Shown: positions 7,892 to 17,166 of the stretch, piece after piece
Layout: each line of letters begins with the position of its first letter
Position numbering within the stretch: position 1 is the stretch's first letter
From: Marinifilum sp. D714
GTDB lineage: Bacteria; Bacteroidota; Bacteroidia; Bacteroidales; Marinifilaceae
Assembly: GCF_030851345.1 (NCBI RefSeq)
Contig: NZ_JALPNU010000028.1
Coordinates: forward strand, 1 to 43,425
Reading direction: 5' to 3'
DNA length: 43,425 nucleotides
The notes under the pieces: generated by a model
Told to the model about the DNA's origin: nothing
Database searches by the model: none
Seen by the model: the letters and a program-made list of their open reading frames with translations, nothing else
Translations under genes and position numbers: made by a program

Positions 7892-8227
7892 ATGGCTAAA
7901 AAGAAAAAAAATATCGTGTATTCCACGAACCCAGACTACGATTACGAATACGAAGAAGATTTTGTAGCAGAAACTCTTCCTCCTAATCAGCAAAAATTAA
8001 AGGTAATGCTTGACAAAAAGCAACGCAAAGGAAAAGCAGTTACCTTAATCGAAGGTTTTGTGGGTGATCCTGATGATCTGAAAGAATTGGGGAAAATGCT
8101 AAAATCGAAATGTGGTGTTGGTGGTTCTGTTAAGGATGGAGAAATTTTGATTCAAGGCGATCACCGTGATAAGATTATGGATATCCTAAAATCAGAAGGT
8201 TACCAGGCAAAACGTGTTGGTGGATGA
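7892..8227 (+). CDS. yciH: SUI1/eIF1-like translation factor (YciH family)
   Basis: 111 aa from the ATG at 7892 ([16 protein letters not shown]). An in-frame ATG at 7835 would add 19 hydrophobic residues that do not belong to this cytoplasmic family, so I chose the internal start. The SUI1 domain occupies the C-terminal two thirds. It shows the family pattern [12 protein letters not shown], then [23 protein letters not shown], then [18 protein letters not shown]. Bacterial members resemble eukaryotic eIF1 and are thought to affect start-site fidelity on the 30S subunit. It converges on purC across a shared terminator. Confidence 0.88.
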   Translation: MAKKKKNIVYSTNPDYDYEYEEDFVAETLPPNQQKLKVMLDKKQRKGKAVTLIEGFVGDPDDLKELGKMLKSKCGVGGSVKDGEILIQGDHRDKIMDILKSEGYQAKRVGG

Positions 8228-8243
8228 TTTGAAAAATTGAAAG

Positions 8244-8263
8244 AGACGCACGGCCGTGCGTCT
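8244..8263. repeat. Perfect 20-bp palindrome of a dispersed GAGACGC...GCGTCTC type
   Basis: AGACGCACGG and its exact complement CCGTGCGTCT meet with no spacer, 17 nt after the SUI1-gene stop and 19 nt before the terminator. It is far richer in GC than its surroundings. No T-run follows, so it is not the terminator. Similar GAGACGC...GCGTCTC palindromes are scattered in other Bacteroidota and cyanobacteria, as far as I recall. Confidence 0.7.
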
Positions 8264-8281
8264 GTACATCATGCAAATATA

Positions 8282-8313
8282 AAAACCCCGAAATCCTTGG
8301 ATTTCGGGGTTTT
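8282..8313. terminator. Bidirectional terminator between yciH and purC
   Basis: A 15-bp perfect stem (8282-8296 with 8299-8313) has an AAAACCCCG/CGGGGTTTT base, giving a T-run on both strands. It lies between two convergent genes. Confidence 0.92.
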
Positions 8314-8333
8314 CTTATATCATTTTACAAAGC

Positions 8334-9281
8334 TTAAATTTCTTTCAAACAAGCTTCGATATTCTTTTCAATTCTATCTTTAACGCTAGTAGCTTCAGCT
8401 TTAACGAATTTCTCACCAATAATTTGCTCGTACAACTCGATGTAACGTTCAGAAATTTGATTAATTCTCGCCTCATCCATTTCAGGAACTTCTTGTCCTT
8501 CCTTACCCTGGAATCCATTTTCCATCAACCACTCACGAACGAACTCTTTTGACAATTGCTTTTGAGCTTCGCCATTTGCCAAACGCTCTTCGTAACCTTC
8601 AGTGTAGAAATAACGAGATGAATCTGGAGTATGAATTTCGTCGATCAAGTAAATCTTACCATCTTTCTTACCGAACTCATATTTTGTATCCACCAAAATC
8701 AAACCTTTTTCAGCAGCAATTTCAGTACCTCTCTGGAACAATTCCATTGTGTACTTTTCAAGAGCTTCGTAATCTTCTTTGCTTACGATTCCCTGCTCCA
8801 GGATCTCTTCTCTTGAGATGTCCTCATCGTGACCTTCTAAAGCTTTGGTTGTAGGTGTAATAATTGGTTTTTCGAACTTTTGGTTTTCAACCATTCCTTC
8901 CGGAAGAGGCACACCACATAAGGTTCTTTTTCCAGCTTTGTATTCTCTCCAAGCGTGTCCTGTAAGGTAGCCACGAATTACCATTTCAACCATGAATGGC
9001 TCAGCCAAGTGACCAACAGTAACCATTGGATCTGGAGTAGCAATTTTCCAGTTTGGAACAATATCTGCAGTTGCATCCAAGAAGCGCTCTGCAATTTGGT
9101 TCAAAACCTGACCTTTAAAAGGAATTCCCTTAGGCAATACAACATCAAATGCCGAAATACGATCAGAAACAACCATTGCAAGATATTCGTCGTTGATATT
9201 ATAAACGTCTCTTACCTTACCCTTGTAAACATTTTTCTGATTCGGAAAATTAAAATCTGTTTTAACAATAGCTTCTTTCAT
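8334..9281 (-). CDS. purC: Phosphoribosylaminoimidazole-succinocarboxamide synthase (SAICAR synthase)
   Basis: 315 aa, full length for the longer bacterial form. The ATP-grasp-like fold begins with [14 protein letters not shown], which forms the phosphate-binding strand. [19 protein letters not shown] and the C-terminal [12 protein letters not shown] are diagnostic for PurC. The enzyme joins aspartate to CAIR with ATP in purine synthesis. It stands alone rather than in a pur operon, and shares a bidirectional terminator with yciH. The start is ATG at 9281; a near-consensus -7 box (TATCTTCG, minus strand, 9378-9385) lies about 100 nt upstream. Confidence 0.95.
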   Translation of the reverse strand: MKEAIVKTDFNFPNQKNVYKGKVRDVYNINDEYLAMVVSDRISAFDVVLPKGIPFKGQVLNQIAERFLDATADIVPNWKIATPDPMVTVGHLAEPFMVEMVIRGYLTGHAWREYKAGKRTLCGVPLPEGMVENQKFEKPIITPTTKALEGHDEDISREEILEQGIVSKEDYEALEKYTMELFQRGTEIAAEKGLILVDTKYEFGKKDGKIYLIDEIHTPDSSRYFYTEGYEERLANGEAQKQLSKEFVREWLMENGFQGKEGQEVPEMDEARINQISERYIELYEQIIGEKFVKAEATSVKDRIEKNIEACLKEI

Positions 9282-9322
9282 TGCTCCAAAAAATTCAAAT
9301 AATTTATAAAACGGTTTAAATT

Positions 9323-9360
9323 AAGCTAAAAGCCAAAAAGCTGCTAGCCATTAGCCAATA
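9323..9360. repeat. Degenerate short direct repeats (GCTAAAAGCC... type) upstream of purC
   Basis: This stretch is made of diverged copies of a 7-9 nt unit: GCTAAAAGCC, AAAAAGCTGC, TAGCCATTAGCC. Such AGCTAAAAGCTAA-like arrays occur between genes in many Bacteroidota. It lies inside the probable purC leader. Confidence 0.4.
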
Positions 9361-9506
9361 GATATTTCAATTAGTTGCGAAGATAGATAAAAGTAAAATT
9401 GTAAAAAAGAACAAATGTTGAATTTGTTGCAGAAAATCACCTTCAATATACCCAATAGGGAAAACCCTAATTTTTCAATAAGTTGATGCAAAAAACACAA
9501 TCCAAC

Positions 9507-9545
9507 CTATATTGATAATTGTTAACTGTTAATTGATCATTGCCT
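9507..9545. repeat. AT-rich dispersed repeat (GCAATGATCAATTAACAGTTAAC type) at the phoH stop
   Basis: Read on the minus strand, the sequence right after the phoH stop is GCAATGATCAATTAACAGTT followed by AACAATTATCAAT. The same words (GCAATGATCAATTAA, CAGTTAACAATT) occur at 30171-30210, at the junction of the dtxR-family and TonB-receptor genes. Both copies abut a stop codon. Confidence 0.6.
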
Positions 9546-10542
9546 ACTCTTCCTTCTTCTTCTCCTCCAGTTTCTTCTCTTTTATTTTTTGTTCTACCCT
9601 TTCATCTTCTTTCTCGTAAGCAGCAACAATTTCTTTTACCAATCGGTGACGAATGATATCCGAGCTATCGAACTCAACCATTGCAATTCCTTTAATCTTT
9701 CGAAGAATTCGGAATGCCTGAATCAAACCTGATTGTTGCTTTCGTGGCAAATCAATTTGGGTAATATCACCTGTAATCATAAACTTGCCGCTGGTACCCA
9801 TACGAGTTAAGAACATCTTCAGCTGCTTGGTAGTTGTGTTCTGAGCCTCATCTAATATTACAAAAGCATCATTTAAAGTTCTACCACGCATGTAGGCCAA
9901 AGGAGCAATTTGAATGACCTCCGCTTCCAAATAATCTGCCAATTTTCTTGGTGGAATCATATCGAGCAAAGCATCGTAAAGCGGCTGCAAATACGGATCA
10001 ATTTTCTCCTTCAAATCGCCAGGTAAGAATCCTAGATTTTCTCCTGCCTCAACCGCCGGACGACTCAGAATAATACGTTTTACTTCCTGATTGCGCAGCG
10101 CTTTAACCGCCAAAGCAATTGCCGTGTAGGTTTTACCCGATCCTGCCGGACCTACAGCAAACACCATATCGTTTTTGGCTGATTTTTCTACCAGCTTGCG
10201 CTGATTGGTTGTTTTAGCGCGAATAATTTTCCCGTTATTTCCAAAAATTATTACACTTTCAGGATCATCTGGGTTTTGAATTCCTGGAGTATTTTCAAGA
10301 ATTATTCTTTTTATATTAGAAAGAGTAAGAACATTGTATTGGTTGTAGTGCTGAATCAACAAATTAATTTTATCCTCAAATACTTCCAGTATTTTTTCCT
10401 CTCCACTTGCAATAATTTCATTTCCTCTGCCAACAATTTTAAGCTTTGGAAACATCTCTTTTACAACTTCAAACTTTGCATTGTTAATTCCATAAAATTC
10501 AAGAGGGTCAATTACCCCTAAAGATATACTCTTTTCTATCAT
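9544..10542 (-). CDS. phoH: PhoH-family ATPase (YbeZ-like)
   Basis: 332 aa. An N-terminal accessory domain (residues 1-115) precedes the P-loop domain with Walker A GPAGSGKT at 131-138 and Walker B VILDEAQ at 228-234. GENLGFLPGDLKEKIDPYLQPLYD and SRPAVEAGE are family hallmarks. PhoH/YbeZ proteins are helicase-like ATPases linked to RNA metabolism and often act with the YbeY RNase, whose gene is not beside it here. The C-terminal 20 residues are a Lys/Glu-rich tail (KIKEKKLEEKKKEE) that looks unstructured. The start is ATG 10542. It is divergent from the ABM gene across a 99-nt region that holds an inverted repeat. Confidence 0.93.
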   Translation of the reverse strand: MIEKSISLGVIDPLEFYGINNAKFEVVKEMFPKLKIVGRGNEIIASGEEKILEVFEDKINLLIQHYNQYNVLTLSNIKRIILENTPGIQNPDDPESVIIFGNNGKIIRAKTTNQRKLVEKSAKNDMVFAVGPAGSGKTYTAIALAVKALRNQEVKRIILSRPAVEAGENLGFLPGDLKEKIDPYLQPLYDALLDMIPPRKLADYLEAEVIQIAPLAYMRGRTLNDAFVILDEAQNTTTKQLKMFLTRMGTSGKFMITGDITQIDLPRKQQSGLIQAFRILRKIKGIAMVEFDSSDIIRHRLVKEIVAAYEKEDERVEQKIKEKKLEEKKKEE

Positions 10543-10573
10543 ATAGTTCCTTCAATATTCATTACATTTGAGC

Positions 10574-10604
10574 TCACAAATTAGTTATTAATTCTGATTT
10601 GTGA
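10574..10604. promoter_or_regulatory. Inverted repeat in the phoH/ABM divergent promoter region
   Basis: TCACAAAT (10574-10581) and ATTTGTGA (10597-10604) are exact complements 15 nt apart, with AG/CT extending the inner ends after one mismatch. Its central position between two divergent starts fits a shared operator. A regulator is not known. Confidence 0.4.
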
Positions 10605-10641
10605 ACTGATTATATGTGAAAATTTAGCAAATAAAATTCCA

Positions 10642-10935
10642 ATGATTATTCGTTTTGTGAAACTTGAAATTCTTCCCAAACACACCAACGCTTTTAAAAA
10701 GCTAACCGAAAACGAAAAAAATGATATTTTGGCCTTTGAAGGATGTTCCTACCTGCAAGTTTTACAGGATCAAAACAATCCTTCCATATTCTTTACAGTG
10801 AGTCATTGGGAGTCTGAAACAGCTTTAAATAAATATCGAGAATCAGATTTTTTCCGTGGCAATTGGAGCCAGGTAAAACAATGGTTTGCCAATAAACCCG
10901 AAGCCTGGAGCATGAAAGACACCAATAGCATCTGA
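10642..10935 (+). CDS. Antibiotic-biosynthesis-monooxygenase (ABM) domain protein
   Basis: 97 aa, a single ferredoxin-like ABM domain. The pattern FVKLEILPKHTNAFKKLTE...F.GCSYLQVLQD, then FFTVSHWESETALNKYRESDFF, then W is typical of the YgiN/LsrG/HmoB superfamily. These small dimeric proteins include quinol monooxygenases and heme-degrading enzymes. Heme-degrading members carry specific Asn and Trp residues that cannot be assigned safely here, so I leave the substrate open. It has its own start, divergent from phoH. No terminator was seen after it. Confidence 0.85.
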   Translation: MIIRFVKLEILPKHTNAFKKLTENEKNDILAFEGCSYLQVLQDQNNPSIFFTVSHWESETALNKYRESDFFRGNWSQVKQWFANKPEAWSMKDTNSI

Positions 10936-11245
10936 CGACTAGAAGACATAAAACACATCAAAAACACACAACACACCTCCATTTTTTCACTCAGAGAAAT
11001 CTTTTCGATACAACCTACCACGCCCCTACACGACTCTATACTTGAGTTTTAATCACAACTCCACACTATTTTATTCAAATCAACAAGTCAAATAACACAT
11101 CATTAAGATAAATTTTTAACACATATCATAACTTTTAACAACTCTATTCGTAAAGAAATCTATAGGAATCATAAAATTTTCCATTATTTAATTAATATCG
11201 TAAATTAGATTTAAAACTCTAATACATTGTACTACTATACTTCTT
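10936..11245. other. 310-nt intergenic stretch before the heme histidine kinase
   Basis: I see no ORF, hairpin with T-run, or TAnnTTTG box. The region has a C/A-rich start (AACACACAACACACC) and an AT-rich end where the kinase promoter should lie. Confidence 0.45.
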
Positions 11246-12808
11246 ATGAATAAAGACATACAACACATTAAACATTTTTTTGTTACTGCAAGCATCGGAT
11301 TTGTATTTTTAGTTGCCAGCTCTTTGGTTTGGAACATACAAAACGAAAAAAGAACAACCTATAAACTAGCAAAAGTTGAAGCCATTGGAAACCAAAACAA
11401 GGATTTAACTTTTCGGCGATGGTCTACCCTACATGGTGGCGTATATGTTCCCATAACTGACAAAATTACACCAAACGAATACATGGATTTTATTCCAAAT
11501 AGAGATGTGACCACTACCGATGGCCAAAAATTAACCTTAATCAATCCAGCCTATATGACCCGACTTGCTCACGAATTGGAACTGGAAATATCGGGAAAAA
11601 TTGGTCATATTACCAGCTTGAATCCCATACGTCCTGAAAACAAGGCCGATGAGTGGGAAACCAATGCTTTAAAACGGTTTGAATCGGGAGCCAAAGAACA
11701 CAGTAGCATCGAAACCATTAATGGCAAAAAATATTTGCGCTACATGCGCCCTATGCATGTCGAGAAAAGATGTTTAAAATGTCATACCAATCAAGGATAT
11801 CAATTGGGCGACATTCGAGGAGGACTTAGCGTAGCAATACCAATGGACAAATATGAAACAATCATTAAATCGAAAATATCCGGTTTAATTTTCTTTCACA
11901 TTTTTATTTTGGGCATAGGACTACTCCTAGGTTGGTTGGCTTATCGCAGAACATTATACTCGGTTAAAGCAAGAATCGAATCGCAGAAAATTATTCGTAA
12001 AAACGAAAGGCTATTGAAAATACAAAACCAAGAGTTGCGTAAAGCAAAAGAAAAAGCTGAAGAAAGCGATCGCTTAAAAACCATTTTCCTGCAAAATATG
12101 AGTCACGAAATCAGGACTCCAATGAATGCCATTCTTGGCTTTTCATCTTTAATTCCAAGCGAGTTCAACAATAAAGAAAAACTAAAGGAATACACCGAGA
12201 TTATCAATCAGAGGGGAAATGACTTACTTGGCATCATTAACGATTTGCTTGACATTTCAAAAATAGAATCGGAAAAAGTAGAATTGCATCTCGAACAGTT
12301 CGATTTAAACGCTCTACTCGACGAAGTACAAGATGTGGCTCAAGCTCTACAAAGCAGGTTCGAGAAATTCCATATTAATGTAATATCCCCTATAAGCTTC
12401 GATAGCGAAAACATTATTCTTACCAGCGACAAAGGAAGACTAAAACAGGTATTTTCCAATTTAATTAGCAATGCCTTTAAATTTACATTGGAAGGAAGCA
12501 TCACCATTGGCTATCATCTTTCAGCAGATAGAATATACTTTCATGTTGAAGATACCGGCATTGGAATCCCTGAAAAAGACCTGGAGAATGTATTCAGCCG
12601 ATTTACCCAAATCGAACAGGAAACCACTCGCATTTACGATGGCACAGGCTTGGGCTTATCCATTACCAAAGGAATTATACACCTGCTACACGGACAAATA
12701 AAAGTTGAATCGGAAGTGAACAGAGGCAGTAAATTTACCTTCTGGATTCCTCTACAAAATGTTGATTTCGAAAAAGATCAACAACAAAAATTACAGTTTG
12801 AAGTGTAA
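11246..12808 (+). CDS. Membrane histidine kinase with a c-type-heme DUF3365 (Tll0287-like) sensor
   Basis: 520 aa. There is a transmembrane helix at about 11-30, a periplasmic domain at 31-208 and a second helix at 211-233, then a coiled coil (240-278). HisKA follows with H287 (NMSHEIRTPMNA), and a HATPase domain with the N box NLISNAFKFT, DTGIGIP and GTGLGLSI. The periplasmic domain carries CLKCH at 176-180, a single covalent c-heme motif, in the setting MHVEKRCLKCHTNQG...GDIRGGLSVAIP, which is the DUF3365 signature. It should sense redox state or a diatomic gas. There is no receiver domain and no adjacent response regulator, so its partner is elsewhere. The next gene is an ECF sigma factor 121 nt away. 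Confidence 0.9.
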   Translation: MNKDIQHIKHFFVTASIGFVFLVASSLVWNIQNEKRTTYKLAKVEAIGNQNKDLTFRRWSTLHGGVYVPITDKITPNEYMDFIPNRDVTTTDGQKLTLINPAYMTRLAHELELEISGKIGHITSLNPIRPENKADEWETNALKRFESGAKEHSSIETINGKKYLRYMRPMHVEKRCLKCHTNQGYQLGDIRGGLSVAIPMDKYETIIKSKISGLIFFHIFILGIGLLLGWLAYRRTLYSVKARIESQKIIRKNERLLKIQNQELRKAKEKAEESDRLKTIFLQNMSHEIRTPMNAILGFSSLIPSEFNNKEKLKEYTEIINQRGNDLLGIINDLLDISKIESEKVELHLEQFDLNALLDEVQDVAQALQSRFEKFHINVISPISFDSENIILTSDKGRLKQVFSNLISNAFKFTLEGSITIGYHLSADRIYFHVEDTGIGIPEKDLENVFSRFTQIEQETTRIYDGTGLGLSITKGIIHLLHGQIKVESEVNRGSKFTFWIPLQNVDFEKDQQQKLQFEV

Positions 12809-12904
12809 CTGCAAACGGACAATCTAGGCAGCCAATAATTAAACAAATGACAACTAATACTCATTTTTTTTATTTATTGAAAGGTTGAGCTAATAAGATT
12901 TCTT

Positions 12905-12912
12905 TACTTTTG
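12905..12912 (+). promoter_or_regulatory. Bacteroidota -7 box for the ECF sigma gene
   Basis: TACTTTTG is an exact TAnnTTTG match, 17 nt before the ATG at 12930. A GTTG at 12884-12887 is the nearest -33 candidate but leaves 17 nt rather than 19-21. Confidence 0.5.
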
Positions 12913-12929
12913 TAGCTTAATTTTTTGTT

Positions 12930-13460
12930 ATGTCCAATTTCTCTGCCATCTCAAATGCATTTAAAGATCATTATCCTTCACTAATACTATATGCTTTAAA
13001 GTGGATGAAAAACGAAGATCTTGCAAAAGATTTGGTTCAGGCTGTATTTGTAAACCTGCTTGAGAAATCAGAAAATAAAAGGATTTTAGATTATAGGACC
13101 TATCTTTTTAAATCGGTTAGAAACGAATGTATTCAGTACTTTAGAAAAAACTCACCACAAAATAGTATAGAGGAATTAGACCAAAGCGTTTTGGGGTATT
13201 TTAACGACCCTATTGAACAAGCTGAATTTGAAGCCTACGTATTCAGTTTAATAGACAAGCTCCCTCCTGCCACCAAAAATATCTTTAAATTAAATCGATT
13301 TGAAGGCTTAAGTAATCAGCAAATTGCCGATCAGTTAAAGATCTCTAAACGAACTGTTGAATTACAAATTAGCAATGCATTAAAGCATCTTCGTCAGGAA
13401 TTAATCAAGTCTCGGGATAAAAATCACAACTTCTCTCAATTTTTATACTTACTATTCTAG
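12930..13460 (+). CDS. ECF RNA polymerase sigma factor (FecI-like)
   Basis: 176 aa. Region 2 is at about 10-80 (DLAKDLVQAVFVNLLE, YLFKSVRNECIQYFR) and region 4 at about 115-165 (LPPATKNIFKLNRFEGLSNQQIADQLKISKRTVELQISNALKHL), with no extra domain. This is the Bacteroidota sigma group that pairs with FecR anti-sigma factors. The FecR gene starts 107 nt downstream, then an STN-containing TonB receptor, so it should turn on this operon when the receptor is occupied. A -7 box lies just upstream. The transcript probably continues into fecR since no terminator intervenes. Confidence 0.93.
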   Translation: MSNFSAISNAFKDHYPSLILYALKWMKNEDLAKDLVQAVFVNLLEKSENKRILDYRTYLFKSVRNECIQYFRKNSPQNSIEELDQSVLGYFNDPIEQAEFEAYVFSLIDKLPPATKNIFKLNRFEGLSNQQIADQLKISKRTVELQISNALKHLRQELIKSRDKNHNFSQFLYLLF

Positions 13461-13567
13461 CCTCATAACTACATTCTTACGCAGGCTCATTCTTTTTTTT
13501 CAAAAAAAATCGTTTTTCGAATATGTGTTCGCCCACTTGAATTCATCTTTATAAAAAAGGCAACACT

Positions 13568-14530
13568 ATGGATAATCAGTATCGTTTAATTAAGTATCAT
13601 CAAAAAAAGCTAAACGAAAGCGAAAATCGCGAAGTAGAAAAATGGCTGGCAGAATCGGAAAGCAATGAAAAAGAATACGAACAGTATGTAAGTCTTTGGC
13701 TGGCTGCTAAGCAAAGCAAAGTGCTTCATAATTTAAACATGGATCACGATTGGAATCTTATCCTGCGTATAGCGAATGGTAAACCAAAATTGCTAAATAA
13801 AGCCATTACATATGCTTTAAGAATTGCGGCCATTTTAGTAATAGCCTTTGGTGTATACTGGTTCTCCGATTACACGATTTTTAAACCAGAGTATCAATAT
13901 GTAAAAAATGAATGGAAAAATAAGGTAAAGACCATCACACTTGATGATGGTAGCACGGTTTCGTTAAATTATATGGCGAGTTTACATTACCCCAAGCATT
14001 TTAGCCGTAAGGAACGAAAAATAAAACTGCAAGGGAATGCCTTTTTTAATGTAGCTCGCAACGAAGCGAAACCATTTAGGGTTGAAACACCAATATCTAT
14101 GGTCCAGGTTTTAGGTACCTCTTTCGATGTAGATGCCTCAGTCAACAAAAGCATGGTAACTGTTACAAGTGGAAAAGTAAAAGTTTCAAATAAAGCCGAT
14201 CAAAACTCTTTTGTTGAATTACTGCCAAATGAACAGGCCATTCAAAATGGTAATAGTCTGCAAAAAAATACTGTATCGGCACAAAATTTTATTGGTTGGA
14301 AAACGGGTAAGTACCTGTTTAAAAACGAATCATTGTTGCAAGTGATGACTTTATTGGAAAGACGTTTCCACTTTAGCTTTCACTTTGCTGACAGAGAACT
14401 TAAATTAAGAGAACTAACCGCCGAATTTAACGGCGAAAACTTAAATGACATTATCGAGATTATCCAGCTAAGTTGCCAAGTGCGAATTAATCTTGAGTCA
14501 AACAATCTAACGATAAGTAAGAATGAATAA
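13568..14530 (+). CDS. FecR-family anti-sigma factor
   Basis: 320 aa. The cytoplasmic N-terminal part (1-80) would bind the sigma factor. One membrane helix lies at about 84-101 (LRIAAILVIAFGVYWF). The periplasmic FecR domain follows at about 117-213 (VKTITLDDGSTVSLNYMASL, GTSFDVDAS), and then a DUF4974-like C-terminal domain at about 250-318 (LLQVMTLLERRFHFSF). The latter meets the receptor's STN domain. Its 3' end overlaps the receptor start by 8 nt, which points to translational coupling. It transmits the surface signal to the sigma factor encoded upstream. Confidence 0.92.
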   Translation: MDNQYRLIKYHQKKLNESENREVEKWLAESESNEKEYEQYVSLWLAAKQSKVLHNLNMDHDWNLILRIANGKPKLLNKAITYALRIAAILVIAFGVYWFSDYTIFKPEYQYVKNEWKNKVKTITLDDGSTVSLNYMASLHYPKHFSRKERKIKLQGNAFFNVARNEAKPFRVETPISMVQVLGTSFDVDASVNKSMVTVTSGKVKVSNKADQNSFVELLPNEQAIQNGNSLQKNTVSAQNFIGWKTGKYLFKNESLLQVMTLLERRFHFSFHFADRELKLRELTAEFNGENLNDIIEIIQLSCQVRINLESNNLTISKNE

Positions 14531-17162
14531 AATAAGCTCCGGGCTGATATTGTTTATTATGGTACTATTCTGTTTTAGTACAGCAAATGCACAAGAAAGC
14601 CCATTGCAAAAAAGCATCACAATCAATTGCAATAATTGCACAATAAAAGAAATTCTATCGATGGTAAGCAAGCAAAGCAAAATTAAATTTGCCTATAGCG
14701 AATCACAAATCAATGTAAAACAAAAGCTTAAAAATAGCAATTTCAAAAATGTAAACCAGCTATTACAGGAGCTTCGCAAGAATTACAATATCGATTTCAA
14801 ATTAATTGGGCGAAACATTTCTTTGTTTCCAATTCAAAAAGGACAGCAAAAAGGATCGATAACCATTAGTGGCTATTTGGAGGATGCCACAACAGGCGAA
14901 CGCCTGATTGGTGCCAATATCTATTCTCCTAAAACTTACCAGGGAACCAGCACTAACAGTTACGGTTTTTTCTCCATTCCTGTAAACTTAACAATCAATC
15001 AATTGACTTGTTCTTACGTGGGATACCAAACGGTAACTATTCCTGTAAATTTTTCGAAAGACACTATTTTAAATATTGCATTGCAACCATCACTAGAACT
15101 GGCAGAGGTTACCGTATTTGATTCAAAAGATGAAGTGGTTGATGAAAAAAATCCCATAGGAACGATAAAAATTCCATTGAAAAAGGTGGAACAATTGCCT
15201 GTAATTTACGGAGAGACCGATGTATTAAAAACCGCCCAATTATTGCCAGGAATATCGACAGGAAGTGAGGGAAATAGTGGCATGCATGTTCGTGGCGGAA
15301 GTCCCGATCAAAACCTGATTTTATTGGATGGTATCCCAGTTTACAATCCAAACCACTTGTACGGGTTTTATTCGGTATTTAACACCGATGCAATTAAAGA
15401 CATGAAACTGATAAAAGGTGGATTCCCTGCTCGATATGGAGGCCGTCTTTCTTCGGTTGTTGATTTGCGCATGAAAGAAGGAAATACAAAAAAGCTAAGC
15501 GGTGGTATTTCTGTTGGTTTAATATCTAGTAAATTCCATTTGGAAGGCCCCATTGTTAAGGACAAAACTTCCTTTTTTGTATCGGCTCGAAGAACCTATA
15601 TTGATTTTTTTACCAATGAATTGATTAAAGATGTATCTGATTTTGATGAAAACAACTACTCTTTTCATGATGTTAATGCCAAAATCAACCACAAGTTTTC
15701 CGATAAACATCGCTTGTACCTTAGTTATTACACCGGACGTGACAATGGAGATTCGAAAGGCGGGAATGAAGATACCAATTTAAAAACAGAAGATTCAAGT
15801 GAATTATCCTGGGGAAACAAAATTTACGGATTACGATGGAACTGGCTAATGAATCCTAATTTGTTTTTAAACTCCACGTTATCCTACAGCTCCTACGATT
15901 ACATGAGCAATGAAATTTTCAAAAACCAATTCAGAACTGATGCCAATTGGACCAATAAAAAATACTCTACAAAACTAGAGTCGGGCATTAACATCTTTTC
16001 TGCAGGTTTAAATTTTAACTGGAACCCTTGGCTAAAGCACCAGATTCGCTTCGGAGGTAAATACCTTTACCACGAGTTCAATACCGGAATGGAATCGAAA
16101 AAATATATTGTATCAGGTAACGAAAACGCAGAAGTAAACGAGAATGAAATAGCTTATGCTGATGAAATCAATCTGTTTGTTGAAGACGATTATCAAATCA
16201 GCAATAAACTAAGCGCCAATATTGGTATGCATTACTCCCTTTTCATGACGGGAAACAAGAGCTACTCCTCTTTGGAACCACGCTTATCGGTAAAATATGA
16301 TCTAAATAATAAAATACAATTGAATGTGGGTACTGCCATCATGCAACAATACTCCCAACTTTTAAACTCTTCAAAAATAAATCTGTCGTCAGACATTTGG
16401 GTGCCTACTACCAAAAACATTGCACCTGCCAAATCGAAGCAAGCTTCGTTGGGAGCATATTATGCCATTAATACTTCCTGGGATTTTTCGGTAGAAGGAT
16501 ATTACAAACAAATGAGTGATTTGTTGGAATACTCCGAAGGTTCTTCGTATTTCGAAGGTAATTCGTGGCAAGATCGCGTTGTACAAGGCGATGGAAAAAG
16601 CTACGGTTTGGAATTTTTGTTGGAAAAAAGCAAGGGCAAATTTACAGGTTGGGTTGCCTACACATTGGCCGAAAGTACACGTACATTCTACAATATTAAT
16701 AGCGGAGAAGAATTTCCCTACAAGTACGATAGACGTCACGATCTAAACATTGTTCTGGATTACAAACTTACAAAACACTGGTCGGTAAATGCCATTTGGA
16801 TTTATAAAACCGGAAATGCAGAAACTCTGGGAGTGATAAAATATCCAACCATCCACCAAACCATACAACTAGGTAATAGAAGTGATTCTTTTGATATTAT
16901 TTCACAAAAAAGAAATGATTACCGTATGCCAGCCTATCATCGATTGGATCTATCAATAAACTGGAAAAAACAAATCGGAAAACTTGCACACATGTTAAGT
17001 GTTGGCTTATACAATGTATACAACCAAGAAAATACATACAAGGTTAGATTGAATCATATACAATTTCAAGATGGTAATGGAAATTACTATAACAATCACA
17101 AAATTTACAAAGAAAGCTTGTTCCAAAGATTACCATCAGTTTCATACTCCATTAAATTCTAA
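14523..17162 (+). CDS. FecA-like TonB-dependent receptor with STN signalling domain
   Basis: 879 aa. A signal peptide ends near residue 23 (STANA-Q). An STN domain (about 31-107) is the part that signals to FecR. A carboxypeptidase-like beta-sandwich (about 114-200) and a plug domain (about 215-330, with MHVRGGSPDQNLILLDGIPVYN) follow, then a 22-strand barrel ending in an aromatic residue (SYSIKF). The substrate cannot be read from the sequence. A DUF4249 lipoprotein gene starts 5 nt downstream rather than a SusD, so it is not a standard glycan SusCD pair. The start overlaps fecR by 8 nt. Confidence 0.93.
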   Translation: MNKISSGLILFIMVLFCFSTANAQESPLQKSITINCNNCTIKEILSMVSKQSKIKFAYSESQINVKQKLKNSNFKNVNQLLQELRKNYNIDFKLIGRNISLFPIQKGQQKGSITISGYLEDATTGERLIGANIYSPKTYQGTSTNSYGFFSIPVNLTINQLTCSYVGYQTVTIPVNFSKDTILNIALQPSLELAEVTVFDSKDEVVDEKNPIGTIKIPLKKVEQLPVIYGETDVLKTAQLLPGISTGSEGNSGMHVRGGSPDQNLILLDGIPVYNPNHLYGFYSVFNTDAIKDMKLIKGGFPARYGGRLSSVVDLRMKEGNTKKLSGGISVGLISSKFHLEGPIVKDKTSFFVSARRTYIDFFTNELIKDVSDFDENNYSFHDVNAKINHKFSDKHRLYLSYYTGRDNGDSKGGNEDTNLKTEDSSELSWGNKIYGLRWNWLMNPNLFLNSTLSYSSYDYMSNEIFKNQFRTDANWTNKKYSTKLESGINIFSAGLNFNWNPWLKHQIRFGGKYLYHEFNTGMESKKYIVSGNENAEVNENEIAYADEINLFVEDDYQISNKLSANIGMHYSLFMTGNKSYSSLEPRLSVKYDLNNKIQLNVGTAIMQQYSQLLNSSKINLSSDIWVPTTKNIAPAKSKQASLGAYYAINTSWDFSVEGYYKQMSDLLEYSEGSSYFEGNSWQDRVVQGDGKSYGLEFLLEKSKGKFTGWVAYTLAESTRTFYNINSGEEFPYKYDRRHDLNIVLDYKLTKHWSVNAIWIYKTGNAETLGVIKYPTIHQTIQLGNRSDSFDIISQKRNDYRMPAYHRLDLSINWKKQIGKLAHMLSVGLYNVYNQENTYKVRLNHIQFQDGNGNYYNNHKIYKESLFQRLPSVSYSIKF

Positions 17163-17166
17163 AAAC

